Positions 45,322 through 54,987 of a DNA stretch of 64,000 bases are shown here, one piece after another. The DNA comes from a virus. The stretch covers positions 1 to 64,000 of the IMG/VR virus record IMGVR_UViG_3300023210_000013; one strand, 5' to 3'. The notes beneath the pieces were generated by a model that was not told where the DNA came from, searched no databases, and was given only the letters and a program-made list of their open reading frames with translations. Made by a program: the position numbers and the translations under genes. Position 1 is the first letter of the stretch. Each line of letters begins with the position of its first letter.

Positions 45322-48300
45322 TATCTAATGGACATATTTAATTTAGTGTTTGCTATTTTAAGAAGCATCTTTCTATCTCCAGATACATTACGTCTTAATA
45401 GTAATTTATTATAATAGTGTCTGAACTTTTTATGTTGCAATGGATCTTTAGCATAATTTAAATTAGCGGCATTAAGATCTTTTATGTAACCATTCATTTG
45501 AGTAATAAACTTACTTCTTTGAATACCTGTAAACTCACCTCTATCATCAGTAATATCCCAGAACTGATTAAATCTATACTTCTGTTCTTCTTTAGAATAT
45601 AGAATTCTAATATCATTAGTTCCTATAATAGGATATTGTAGTGCTGCAAACGGATCTTCTTTTGGTGTTAAGTCTAATTTTAATAATCCAGATACTTGTT
45701 CTGAATTATATATAATACTTTCATCAAAGTTAAAATCTAAATCATGCCATCTATCATCTCCACAAGCAAGTAGTAAATCTCCTTTATATACATAAGATTC
45801 CAATTGGTATTCAACACTTCTAATAGTGTTAACAATTTGACCTGTGTTTTCTATTACTTCTACTTCCCATGGGTAATCTACACCATAGTAATTAGAAAAT
45901 AAATCACACCTAACATTATGCCTCCATAAAGATCCTGATTCAAAACTAGGTTGAGTTGAAAATGATCCAAAATAATTACAAGTTAATGGATTAAAATTAA
46001 TATAACTTGGACTACCTGTTCCTAATACATTAGTTAAATATACATCATCACATACTCCAGTTTCAGTAGTACTAGCTTCTGGAAATGCTGGACCTGGACA
46101 ATTACATTCTACTTTTCTACAAATAGGAGGGTTTGCAACAGTACAATCTCCTTCAGATAAAGTATAATTATTATTAGAATCAGGATACACAACCTCATAA
46201 CCTTCGGGACATTCACATGTAGGAGGTGCACCACATATAGCACCAGCAATTGCAGTTGATATAACAGCTGATGTATTATTAGGTTGAGATCCATCTGCAA
46301 TCATTACAAAATCTTGCGTTGGATCATTACAAGTAATTTGATTTATAATAGCTACTGCATTTGCATTTGGGAAATTTGATGTATTACACCAAACACTAGT
46401 AACATTATACTGAGGTAGATTTTGATATTGACAACCGTTAGGAGTACCAGCTGTCCATGCAGCATCAGTCATAAAAATCATTACTCTTGTAAAACCAGGT
46501 TGTCCTAATCTATTTCCTAACTGAGAAGATGCTGTATTATTTAAAATACTATCTGCATGTGCCATACCTACTGGAATGTCAGTACCTGACGTAGGGTTTG
46601 GAGCATACCATGCATTTACAGCAGCTATATTTAAACCGGTACTTTGCATTGAAAATCCACCAGGATTAAATGATTGTGTGAAATTTGCATTTCCCCATTT
46701 TGTAAATCCTATTTGAAATGTACCATTAGCTAAACCTGCAGTTACTTCAGGACTACCTAAAAACTGAGCTACAAATTGTCTTTGTGCTGCTATGGGTGCA
46801 CCAAGTGTACTTGTAGACCAATCCATTGCTATTACAATATCTAGTGTACAATTTACTGTATTATCTACTACTGTTGCCGGTACTTCTTCTACTACTACTG
46901 TTGCTGGTTCTACTTCACTATAAATTTTTTCACACAAGTTTGTTGCAGGATTAAAAGTATATCCCGGAGGACATGTGGGTGATTCATTAGCAACTGTCTG
47001 TGTAGTTAAAAAATGATTAATACTAGGTAGTGCAAGTTCAGGATGCCAATCATGAAATGAAATCCATGCTTGTGATTTAGCATCATAAGAAACTGTCCAA
47101 GAAGCATCTTCAAAATAAAGCGGGTCACCTACTTTTATTGGTGTACCAGGACTTGCCGGTAATGTCTTATACACAAATCCATCATTAACAAAATGTACTT
47201 CTCCTCCACCTGAACCAGGTATTAAATTTTCTTTTACTTTATAATCTTTTTTCATAAAGTAAACTATATCATCATTGACATCATATATACTTTGACATCC
47301 AATTCCAATAACAGGGTTATCAGATAACTTACTAAATTCAAGTTCTGGATACTGTTTTACAAGAATAGATGGGAGGTATTTATTAAACCACCATTTCATC
47401 CCTTTATTAGAAATATTGTCAAGCTTTCCTGTGTAATGAAATATCTTACCTTGAGCTTGTGACATGTAGTATATTCCTGTAGGTGTATTTACTACAGATC
47501 TCATGCTTTCAGATGAACCATATTCATTGGATAAATCAGAGTTTGCAATATTCTGTAAAGGTTGACTAAATAGTCCACCGTCACCTATTGTAAGTTTTGT
47601 CCCTAAGTCTGTTTGCAGTTGATCTACACCCTGGAACATTACAGGAGATTGATAAGGAAATAATATAATTGCACCACTCTTACTTATAGGCTTTATTACA
47701 TTTACTTCACTTTTAAAATCTTTATAATTGTTTGGTAAAAACACTCTCCAAAAATCTTTCTTTGCTTCTTTTTGTGCTTGTAAAGAATATATAAGTCTTT
47801 TAGGATAATACTGATAGCAATTTTCTGCAACGTAAGGATCATAATCTCTAGGTTGTACATTACCAAAAGATGTAACTTGAGTTATCATTTTACTAATACT
47901 TAATGATAAATCATACTTATAAAAGTTATCTTCTTTTTGAATATCAGCATGAAATAAATCATCTGTATTTGTATAATCATAAACATCATAATGACGTTTT
48001 GCAGGAGTATCATCCCAATCTCTTTGTGAAAGATTATATTCTGATTCTACAAAAAAGTCTTGCACTCCATTAACGTGAGTATACATATAAGCATACCTCA
48101 TAGCAAAAGAAGGATTTGGATCATTAGGTAATCCTAATAAACCTTCTATAGTAGAAGGACAAGAATTACTACCTCTATCTAAATAAAATAAATCATTTGG
48201 TAATGGATCACTAGAAGAACCTAAACCTAAAGTTGCAACTTCTAAACCTAATGATGTAGTATCATATTTTCTTGTGTCCATCCAAAATCTTGGATAAGGA

Positions 48301-51300
48301 ATATTAACACGCTGTAAATAATCATATGTAAATTGATCAGGCTGGCCATTTAAAAAATCTGCAAAAATAGGCATTATATTTTTTTCAGTATATCTATTAA
48401 CATATACATCACCTCCAAATATAGGCTTTGATGTAAATGGTTGATTAGGATATTCTGGTACAATTAGTTCTGTACAGCCTTTCATTTGAATTTGTTTAAT
48501 ACCGTCAATTTGACCATATTGATTTTCAAACTCAAACTTTAATCCTCCATATCTAGCAGATATACTTTTTTTCTGTTCTTGATCAGGACTTTTTATATAA
48601 TTATCACCATAACTATTATCAGCATCTCCACCTATAGTAAATCTAGATTTGTCTATTACAGACGGGTCATTTAATTCATCCGCTGTTGCTATTGCAACCG
48701 TATCTGGTCTAAATAAATTATTTATTTTAAAACCTTGAAATTGCTGAAAAGAACTCCCAATGTAGTTGGCATTTAAATTTTTAGTTCTGAATATATCATT
48801 ACTAGAAGAAGGTGTAAAATTATTATAAAACCCGTGTGAATTATATTTAAAAGCAAAATCTTCTTCTTTTACTAAATTATATATTAAATCAATTATTTCT
48901 TGAGCTCCAATTGCAATGTTTGCTGCACCCAATGGAACACCTAAAAGTGCTCTAAATACTTTTGGTAAATTTGAACTTGATGTATTATATGAATAAGTTG
49001 TATCTTTTCTACCACCTTGTATTCCAGGTATCAACCCTTTGTTTTTATCTAGTAAATGATCTGAGTAGTTTACCCCCCAATCAGTTACACCACCATCCCA
49101 TATACTAGTAACCTGCGTTAAGTCACTAATAAGAGCATCAATTACAATATCAGTTATAGTTGTTGCTACTCCAACTCCTTCAAATACACCTAAAGCAAGA
49201 ACGTATCCGGGGTTTGGATAAGAACTACCTACACCGGCAGGACCTGCAAATCCAAAATAAGGACCTAGAGGTGGTGGAAATGGACCAAATGTTTCACCAG
49301 CATAAACAGTCCCTTTAGTACCTTGCACTTGATTAATAGCATAACCTATTCCAATAATTGCAGCAATAACAGCACCACCGTTTCTTATTAATTTATTTTG
49401 AGGATGATTTTCAGATTTTATAAAATGCCCTACAGACTTACCTGAAACTTCACCATAGATTCTAGTTTCAAAAGCATTTAAAAAAGGCTTTCTAAAATTT
49501 AACTCAGGAGAGTGAAAAGTAAAATAATCTTTTTTATATCCAGTTAAAGGCTTAAAACCAGAATTAGAAAAAACACTTTGACTCCAAGAATCACAACCAT
49601 CTGTTCTATTATTATTAGCACCATCATGGAAATATACATCAGGTCTTAAATCATTATAAGGATAGTTTGGATATAAACCTTTAGAATTACCTAAAGTTTG
49701 ACCACCTGCAGGAATATCATATTCCCTCATGTTTTTAAATATACCTTTAGCTAAAATAGATCTATGCCCTTCACGTGATCCTCTTAATATTTCATAACCA
49801 ACTATATCTGTTAAAATGTTTCCATCATTATCTAAAGGTGGTTTTATGTTTTCAAACTCTACACCAATTATTCTTATTGAGTTTCCATTGGTTGTAGATA
49901 AATGCAAATCAGAACTTAATTCTTCAGTAGGTATTTTATGGTGTCTAATATATTTTCCACATAAATCATTATCTGGTGAAACATTTCCCCAAATAGGATC
50001 AGAAGAACTATTCCAAATATCAGGTCTTGTTGCTGGATATTTTTCAGTAGATTCCCAATAACCCATGTAACCTTTAGCAATAACACTAGTTCCATCTTCT
50101 AATATTTCACTAGAGCCCGGTATAATAGTAGCTGTATTATAAACTTGAAAGTTCTTTTCTTGACTGCTTAATGTATTAGTTCCACCAGCTGTTGCTGTTT
50201 CATTTACTACTTGACCAAATTGAGTTATACCGTTTGTTGATGGAGGTCTACCTGGAATATGATAAGAGCTAGATCTATCACCTGTATTAAATATCCACCT
50301 TATAAAAAATGCATATTGTTCATCTCTCATTAAACCTGTTTTGTTACCTCCATTATAATAATAAGAAGCAGGCATTTCTGCAGAAACCCATTTAGATCTA
50401 ATTTGATTTGCTAATGGTTGATAGTTAAAATCAAATTTTTCTGTAGGTCCTTGTCTTATAAGCCAATCATTTACAATATACATTGCATCTGATTTTTCAT
50501 ATGCCGGATTCATTAAAGGAATAAGCTCTAATGGAACACTAACTAAAGATTGATCTATATAATCTATTTCAATATCTGATTGCTCAGTACTATATAATCC
50601 TAATTTTTTAGCTACGGTATTTTCTTGATTATTAGATAGTATTACTAATTCATAATAATCAAATTCTATATCTAAATTTGTTACATTTATTTTTAATGCA
50701 CCTGAATTTCCTCTGTGATCAAATAAAGATTGCACATTTGATACACCAATATAATCAGTAACTTTTTGTTCATTTACTGTGTAAGCAACAAAAGCTTGAT
50801 ATGATCCATTTCTTAATTGACCACCACTAATAGATTTTTCTATATGTACACAAGGCGTATCTAATAAAGGAGCAAGTCTAATTTTTTCACAATCTAAATC
50901 ATTTGTGTCTTCATATATAACACAATCAGCTCCTTCTTCTGATACCTCATTTTGAATATAAGGTATGTCATTTATATTTAAAGTTCTTGATGGGTTGTTA
51001 CCATCATCCCAATATATTTGCCAAGTACAGTCAAAGTTTTCTTTAGAAGCACCAACAATTAAATGTAATTTATTAAAAGATAAACACGTATCATTAACAA
51101 GTGATGTATATTCACACTTGCTATCATCAAACAATCCTATTTCAGAATTAATATTATCTGTACCAAAAAGAACCCAGCTATCCTGATATAGATGAATAGC
51201 TCCTATTATTGTGTAAGGTATATTAGCACATTCTAAGTTTGCTGGTTCATTACCAATGAGACCAACATCCCCATCTACAGAATTGTTAGCTGCATTACGC

Positions 51301-51446
51301 GCATGAAACCATTGCTCCTTACTTTGAAAAGAAGCACTCATATCTTTGCTCATGCCTTTTGTAAACATCCTGCTATCTACTGAAGATGTATTTTGAAGAC
51401 CTGGAGCCTTTGATTTAGCCTGTGTACTAGCTCTTTTTTTAGCCAT
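45321..51446 (-). CDS. Muzzle-like tail protein with VWA domain (2041 aa)
   Basis: The N-terminal 200 residues resemble the tail stabilisation or muzzle protein of crAss-like phages: K-G-M-S-K-D-M-S, then H-A-R-N-A-A-N-N-S, then G-L-I-G-N-E-P-A-N and repeated beta strands, suggesting a propeller. Most of the protein is beta-rich with Y/N/D loops, and a Gly/Ala-rich hydrophobic region lies near residue 680-760. At about 1535-1735 there is a von Willebrand A domain with metal site D1542-W-S1544-T-S1546 and a later F-M-T-D, flanked on both sides by cysteine-rich segments (C-P-P-G-Y-T-F; C-E-C-P-E-G-Y). The last 250 residues return to tail-type sequence. It lies next to the ring-protein genes. 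I infer a tail tip or muzzle that can bind the host surface in a metal-dependent way. Confidence 0.7.
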   Translation of the reverse strand: MAKKRASTQAKSKAPGLQNTSSVDSRMFTKGMSKDMSASFQSKEQWFHARNAANNSVDGDVGLIGNEPANLECANIPYTIIGAIHLYQDSWVLFGTDNINSEIGLFDDSKCEYTSLVNDTCLSFNKLHLIVGASKENFDCTWQIYWDDGNNPSRTLNINDIPYIQNEVSEEGADCVIYEDTNDLDCEKIRLAPLLDTPCVHIEKSISGGQLRNGSYQAFVAYTVNEQKVTDYIGVSNVQSLFDHRGNSGALKINVTNLDIEFDYYELVILSNNQENTVAKKLGLYSTEQSDIEIDYIDQSLVSVPLELIPLMNPAYEKSDAMYIVNDWLIRQGPTEKFDFNYQPLANQIRSKWVSAEMPASYYYNGGNKTGLMRDEQYAFFIRWIFNTGDRSSSYHIPGRPPSTNGITQFGQVVNETATAGGTNTLSSQEKNFQVYNTATIIPGSSEILEDGTSVIAKGYMGYWESTEKYPATRPDIWNSSSDPIWGNVSPDNDLCGKYIRHHKIPTEELSSDLHLSTTNGNSIRIIGVEFENIKPPLDNDGNILTDIVGYEILRGSREGHRSILAKGIFKNMREYDIPAGGQTLGNSKGLYPNYPYNDLRPDVYFHDGANNNRTDGCDSWSQSVFSNSGFKPLTGYKKDYFTFHSPELNFRKPFLNAFETRIYGEVSGKSVGHFIKSENHPQNKLIRNGGAVIAAIIGIGYAINQVQGTKGTVYAGETFGPFPPPLGPYFGFAGPAGVGSSYPNPGYVLALGVFEGVGVATTITDIVIDALISDLTQVTSIWDGGVTDWGVNYSDHLLDKNKGLIPGIQGGRKDTTYSYNTSSSNLPKVFRALLGVPLGAANIAIGAQEIIDLIYNLVKEEDFAFKYNSHGFYNNFTPSSSNDIFRTKNLNANYIGSSFQQFQGFKINNLFRPDTVAIATADELNDPSVIDKSRFTIGGDADNSYGDNYIKSPDQEQKKSISARYGGLKFEFENQYGQIDGIKQIQMKGCTELIVPEYPNQPFTSKPIFGGDVYVNRYTEKNIMPIFADFLNGQPDQFTYDYLQRVNIPYPRFWMDTRKYDTTSLGLEVATLGLGSSSDPLPNDLFYLDRGSNSCPSTIEGLLGLPNDPNPSFAMRYAYMYTHVNGVQDFFVESEYNLSQRDWDDTPAKRHYDVYDYTNTDDLFHADIQKEDNFYKYDLSLSISKMITQVTSFGNVQPRDYDPYVAENCYQYYPKRLIYSLQAQKEAKKDFWRVFLPNNYKDFKSEVNVIKPISKSGAIILFPYQSPVMFQGVDQLQTDLGTKLTIGDGGLFSQPLQNIANSDLSNEYGSSESMRSVVNTPTGIYYMSQAQGKIFHYTGKLDNISNKGMKWWFNKYLPSILVKQYPELEFSKLSDNPVIGIGCQSIYDVNDDIVYFMKKDYKVKENLIPGSGGGEVHFVNDGFVYKTLPASPGTPIKVGDPLYFEDASWTVSYDAKSQAWISFHDWHPELALPSINHFLTTQTVANESPTCPPGYTFNPATNLCEKIYSEVEPATVVVEEVPATVVDNTVNCTLDIVIAMDWSTSTLGAPIAAQRQFVAQFLGSPEVTAGLANGTFQIGFTKWGNANFTQSFNPGGFSMQSTGLNIAAVNAWYAPNPTSGTDIPVGMAHADSILNNTASSQLGNRLGQPGFTRVMIFMTDAAWTAGTPNGCQYQNLPQYNVTSVWCNTSNFPNANAVAIINQITCNDPTQDFVMIADGSQPNNTSAVISTAIAGAICGAPPTCECPEGYEVVYPDSNNNYTLSEGDCTVANPPICRKVECNCPGPAFPEASTTETGVCDDVYLTNVLGTGSPSYINFNPLTCNYFGSFSTQPSFESGSLWRHNVRCDLFSNYYGVDYPWEVEVIENTGQIVNTIRSVEYQLESYVYKGDLLLACGDDRWHDLDFNFDESIIYNSEQVSGLLKLDLTPKEDPFAALQYPIIGTNDIRILYSKEEQKYRFNQFWDITDDRGEFTGIQRSKFITQMNGYIKDLNAANLNYAKDPLQHKKFRHYYNKLLLRRNVSGDRKMLLKIANTKLNMSIR

Positions 51447-51450
51447 GGTG

Positions 51451-52332
51451 TTATCTTATTGTAGGTGTGCTTTTGAACATATTGTAATAGTTATGGTATT
51501 GTGCTTTTCTATTCACTTCCCACATTTTTTTAAGTTCAGCAAAGTCTGGTGTATTTATAAAACTTAATGCATTATTTCTAGCAGCTCTTAATCTACCCTC
51601 TATAAGGCCTAGTTGATTATTTACAGGTTCTCCTGCAAACATCATATTTTCTAGAATTCTTTGTTTTAAAGCGTACTCATAATATTCATTGCAATAAGGA
51701 TGATCTAATACCAATAAGTTACCGTCATTGTCTTCCATTGCTCCTTGGAAGTTTATATATACTTTACCAGTCTTAAAATTAGTTTTAATAAACCCATCTT
51801 TTATTTCAGCTATGTTTTGTGATCTTTGATTTAAAACCGCTGAATCACATGTTGCATCATTGACAGTTGTAATAGTTAAAGGGCTAAATGCAGTGTAAGT
51901 TCTAAACTCTGCACTTGATGTTTGATGTACTAATTTATAACCTGTCCCATCAGGACAATCTTTTATTACACACACGTCATTACAAGAAGCATCTTCACAA
52001 GGACCTGTTCTTCCTGGAGCAGGTACATAATCTACACCTACTGTTTCAACATGTGTACCAGATGGCATTGTATGTTCTATGGTATAATTTCCTGTAACAA
52101 ATGCATAATTTAAATATGCAAAGTCATGAGGTAATCTTGCTTTGTTATGTTCAACATCTAAAATAACTTCTTTAGTTCTATGTATTTTTAACCCTAAGTC
52201 ATAGTTTACTCTTGTTGCTACTTTAATTAATTGAGCTGCATCAATCATTCCTTCCAAAGCATATGTTGAAAAGTCAATTGAAACATCTTCCATCAATGAA
52301 TCAAACGTTCTATATTTATGTGATATTGCCAT
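51451..52332 (-). CDS. Tail ring/adaptor protein, crAss-like (293 aa)
   Basis: A mixed alpha-beta protein with an N-terminal helix bundle (D-F-S-T-Y-A-L-E-G-M-I-D-A-A-Q), a central beta domain and C-terminal helices ending N-Y-Y-N-M-F-K. The central domain has a cysteine-rich insertion with seven cysteines (about residues 112-162, with C-E-D-A-S-C and C-V-I-K-D-C). Its place between the muzzle-like gene and another ring-like gene, with a one-base overlap, is the reason for the ring/adaptor call (the role of P22 gp4-type or crAss ring proteins). I see no sequence motif that proves this. It is probably part of the portal-to-tail connector. Confidence 0.5.
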   Translation of the reverse strand: MAISHKYRTFDSLMEDVSIDFSTYALEGMIDAAQLIKVATRVNYDLGLKIHRTKEVILDVEHNKARLPHDFAYLNYAFVTGNYTIEHTMPSGTHVETVGVDYVPAPGRTGPCEDASCNDVCVIKDCPDGTGYKLVHQTSSAEFRTYTAFSPLTITTVNDATCDSAVLNQRSQNIAEIKDGFIKTNFKTGKVYINFQGAMEDNDGNLLVLDHPYCNEYYEYALKQRILENMMFAGEPVNNQLGLIEGRLRAARNNALSFINTPDFAELKKMWEVNRKAQYHNYYNMFKSTPTIR

Positions 52333-53003
52333 TATCTATGTAAATTAATTTTGTTATCAGAATCTTCAGAAGGAATTCTTACAGTACTCATCATTACTTG
52401 CAATACCTGACTTTCTATTTCTGCAAAAAGTGATTCTGGTATATTCATTGCCTGCTCATAACGTGGAGTGCATTCATCTTTGCTATCACAAAGCCAATCA
52501 GATATATCATCATCAAAAACTCCTTCAAGTTTTATAGCATCCCATTCTAAATCAGGTAAATATAAATACCCATCCATATACCAAAAATATTTTTGCTTAT
52601 TGTATCTGAATGAGGTTGTTTTAGTAAGTGAGGTATATGTTCCTGGTTGTGTTGCTTTAAGTTCAGTAGAGCCATCAATAGAACTTACAGTTCTTATTAA
52701 AGCTCCCCAATAACCTTCTAGCATTTTAGGAAGTTTAGTTTTTGTACGTTTTATTGTACATCCGGATTGGATGCCTGTACAATGAGCTTCTACTTTATCT
52801 ACTTCAATTAATTCTATAAAAGGAAGTGTTTTCCAAATTGCACTAAATTTTAATAACTTATTTGCGTGATCTTGTCTTCTAATTAAAAGTTGTGCAAACT
52901 TTAAAATTAAACTATATACGTATCTGTCAGTAACAAAAGCGTCCTGGGACTCTGCTTTTACCTGACCACGTACTCTTGATATAACTTCTCCTATATTTGT
53001 CAT
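52332..53003 (-). CDS. Tail ring/adaptor protein, crAss-like (223 aa)
   Basis: The N-terminus (M-T-N-I-G-E-V-I-S-R-V-R-G-Q-V-K, then F-V-T-D-R-Y-V-Y-S-L-I-L-K-F-A-Q-L-L) matches the style of a conserved tail-connector protein of crAss-like phages. A beta domain with several W and Y residues follows, and a C-terminal helix (P-E-S-L-F-A-E-I-E-S-Q-V-L-Q-V-M-M) closes the protein. It overlaps the 293-residue gene by one base and follows the 188-residue gene after five bases, so the three form a cassette. Function as a ring around the portal or tail hub is inferred from this context. Confidence 0.55.
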   Translation of the reverse strand: MTNIGEVISRVRGQVKAESQDAFVTDRYVYSLILKFAQLLIRRQDHANKLLKFSAIWKTLPFIELIEVDKVEAHCTGIQSGCTIKRTKTKLPKMLEGYWGALIRTVSSIDGSTELKATQPGTYTSLTKTTSFRYNKQKYFWYMDGYLYLPDLEWDAIKLEGVFDDDISDWLCDSKDECTPRYEQAMNIPESLFAEIESQVLQVMMSTVRIPSEDSDNKINLHR

Positions 53004-53008
53004 TGTGT

Positions 53009-53575
53009 CTATGTTTCAAATTCATCATAGTCCTTCAGTGTTTTTGTAGTTGAAGTTAAATTTGGATCATACAGTTGTGAAACTTTTATCTTACTTTGCA
53101 TTTTTAAATACTTTGTCCAGTTCAGAGGATATTCTTGTGCTACCGTTCTTTTAAATTCTCTGTTGGCAACAAAAGACCATAACTCTCTGTTTTTGAACTT
53201 ATACTTAGTTGACCAATTTGTGTAAAATATTTTTCCTATGTTTCCGTCTGTATCCCAATTTTTATTTCTTAATACTTTACCATATTCATTAGATCTTGAA
53301 TAATCAATGTTTACTGTTTTTGCCGGTGGGCAAGTCCCAATAAATAAATAACCCAATGAGTCTGGTAACTCTACACCTTCTCTATGTTTTATAACTCCTT
53401 CCCACAATGCTCTATTGTATAGCTTAATTATTTGTTTTAACTTAGCATCATCAATATGGGCATATAAGGGTTTACGCTCTTTAAATTCTTTAAATGTTTC
53501 TTTATTGAGAAGACCTAATGTTTTCTTCCTATACCTAGGAGCATTTAAATCAGGCTTCTTAAAATTATTTATCAT
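53009..53575 (-). CDS. Conserved tail-module protein, crAss-like (188 aa)
   Basis: A basic protein that starts with F-K-K-P-D-L-N-A-P-R-Y-R-K-K. It then has a helical segment, a short motif G-V-E-L-P-D-S-L-G-Y-L-F-I-G-T-C, the element N-W-D-T-D-G, K-I-F-Y-T-N-W and a final basic helix (R-E-F-K-R-T-V). I recognise this order from a conserved gene next to the tail-ring genes of crAss-like phages, where its role is structural and not well defined. It is the first gene of the ring cassette and has its own upstream gap holding a promoter-motif relative and a terminator. Confidence 0.55.
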   Translation of the reverse strand: MINNFKKPDLNAPRYRKKTLGLLNKETFKEFKERKPLYAHIDDAKLKQIIKLYNRALWEGVIKHREGVELPDSLGYLFIGTCPPAKTVNIDYSRSNEYGKVLRNKNWDTDGNIGKIFYTNWSTKYKFKNRELWSFVANREFKRTVAQEYPLNWTKYLKMQSKIKVSQLYDPNLTSTTKTLKDYDEFET

Positions 53576-53586
53576 ACTTACTACAT

Positions 53587-53601
53587 TATTAATTTACAAA
53601 A
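53587..53601 (-). promoter_or_regulatory. Diverged copy of the phage promoter motif
   Basis: The - strand reads TTTTGTAAATTAATA, sharing TTTTGTA-ATTA with the other copies (one change in the core). It stands about a dozen bases before the ATG at 53575 and after the terminator of the phosphoesterase gene, so it is well placed to start the ring/muzzle operon. Confidence 0.4.
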
Positions 53602-53634
53602 AAAAGCTCACTTATGAAAGCTAAAACGTGCTTC
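53598..53634 (-). terminator. Weak hairpin terminator after the phosphoesterase gene
   Basis: On the - strand AAGCAC pairs with GTG-A-GCTT with one bulged base, followed by a run of eight T. The stem begins just after the stop of the phosphoesterase gene. The loop is long (16 bases), so it is a modest candidate; its T-run overlaps the promoter-motif relative. Confidence 0.4.
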
Positions 53635-53635
53635 T

Positions 53636-54859
53636 TTACAAAGCTTGGTAAGTTAATTCACAAATGTTACCCATTGTAGGGTGTTGTAACTCTAACTTAC
53701 CTGATCTTCTATTACCAACAAATTTATTTGAATAATGATAATAATCAGTCTTACCTAAACTAGGTAAAGTTTTTTCTATAAAGCCTGCTGTTTCATTTGA
53801 TGTCATATACTCTACTTTTCTATCAGTATGTATGTGACCTTTAAATAATGTTCTGTTTGTAGTATCACCCCATGCCTTTGGGTATTCTGATGCATATATT
53901 AAAGGGTTGTTTTTACTACGCTTATCTCCATGTTCAAATGCATTAAAGTTATTATGCCAAACATGTACTTTTCTTTCTTCATATTTTACATCCCAAGTTA
54001 TTTCATCAGAAGTAATTGATTTAGAAAGCGCGTGTGCTAAATGAAAAGATGATAATCTATCATGATTACCAGGAACATAAACCACTACTAATTTGTTACA
54101 AAAAGCTTTGATATAATTAATTGCCCAATGCATTGCATCAAAGGCCTTCATATAAGCCTCTGTAGAGCTCATACAATTGTCTAAAGGAGTTCCGCTTGTA
54201 GTTGTGCCATGAAAGGTATCCATGTTGATTAAATCACCTCCTACAACAAAGTACATTGTATCTATAGAGTGAGCTGGTGTAGCTCTTTCTAATAAGTTTA
54301 TAATTGTGTCTTCAAAATCTTTATCTATTGTTTCATTACCTTCTTTACCAAAATGAATATCTTGCAATGAAATTACACCACAAACCTTTTCTTTATTTTG
54401 TACTATACCTGAATTGGTTTTAGGTATTTTATAAGTTTTGGGAGTCCAAGATTCTAATAATTTTTCAAAATCACTTGATGAAGTTTCCTTAACTCTTGAT
54501 ATTAAGGCTGATACGCGCCAATGGTCTCCCATTTGCTTATTCCAATATTGAGATAATTTCCATATTGAAGTATCAATTTTTAATAATGATATTATTTCTT
54601 CTGCTGATTTTGGTTCATGATTAAATGTACCAGATATTTTCCCTGTACCTTTATCAAGATCTATTGCCTCTGTAACATTAACATCTTGTGATATTTTCTG
54701 TAAATGTTTTTTCTTTTTTTTAGATAACCTTCTTTCTAAAAGAACTTCTTTTTTAAGCTTTACATATTCTGATTCTAAAATACCTAATTTAGCTGCACAA
54801 TATGTGGGATGTTTTTTCCACTTTAAAGTTTCTTTTATTTGTTCCTTGAGGTTTTGCAT
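53636..54859 (-). CDS. Calcineurin-like metallophosphoesterase (407 aa)
   Basis: All metal-site blocks of the family are present in order: D167-x-H169 (S-L-Q-D-I-H-F-G), G-G-D209, G-N265-H266-D, H310 in F-E-H-G-D, and G-H342-I-H344. This pattern is shared by SbcD/Mre11-type nucleases and other phosphodiesterases. The N-terminal 150 residues are helical and basic, with a possible helix-turn-helix (C-A-A-K-L-G-I-L-E-S-E-Y) and a run of lysines, which suggests binding to nucleic acid. The substrate cannot be told from sequence. I chose ATG 54859; an in-frame TTG at 54886 would add nine residues. Terminators stand on both sides, so it is a single-gene unit within the structural region, possibly with different timing. 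Confidence 0.75.
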   Translation of the reverse strand: MQNLKEQIKETLKWKKHPTYCAAKLGILESEYVKLKKEVLLERRLSKKKKKHLQKISQDVNVTEAIDLDKGTGKISGTFNHEPKSAEEIISLLKIDTSIWKLSQYWNKQMGDHWRVSALISRVKETSSSDFEKLLESWTPKTYKIPKTNSGIVQNKEKVCGVISLQDIHFGKEGNETIDKDFEDTIINLLERATPAHSIDTMYFVVGGDLINMDTFHGTTTSGTPLDNCMSSTEAYMKAFDAMHWAINYIKAFCNKLVVVYVPGNHDRLSSFHLAHALSKSITSDEITWDVKYEERKVHVWHNNFNAFEHGDKRSKNNPLIYASEYPKAWGDTTNRTLFKGHIHTDRKVEYMTSNETAGFIEKTLPSLGKTDYYHYSNKFVGNRRSGKLELQHPTMGNICELTYQAL

Positions 54860-54883
54860 AATAATGAAGATTTTTAAATTTAC

Positions 54884-54891
54884 CAAATATA
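54884..54891 (-). promoter_or_regulatory. Possible host-type -7 box before the phosphoesterase
   Basis: The - strand reads TATATTTG, matching TAnnTTTG and identical to the box before the DUF932-like gene at 398-405. It lies between the terminator at 54906-54938 and the ATG at 54859. No good TTG lies at -33 (the T-run of the terminator is there), so confidence is low. Confidence 0.35.
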
Positions 54892-54905
54892 ATGAATTTC
54901 TTCTA

Positions 54906-54938
54906 ATAAAAAAAAGAGGCCCCTAAACGGAGCCTCTC
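54906..54938 (-). terminator. Rho-independent terminator
   Basis: On the - strand GAGGCTCC pairs with GGGGCCTC across a 5-base loop (GTTTA), with one T-G wobble, followed by a run of eight T. It closes the transcript that ends with the 185-residue cysteine-rich protein gene. It is one of the clearest hairpins of the window. Confidence 0.85.
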
Positions 54939-54987
54939 CAACGTTAGTAGTAGAAAACCAACAAACCACCACTTCTCTGTTGTTATT

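Noticed and set aside
46109-46300. 63-residue leftward frame within the muzzle gene
   Set aside because: It is in another frame of the same strand inside a well-supported long gene and shows low-complexity I/L/V content.
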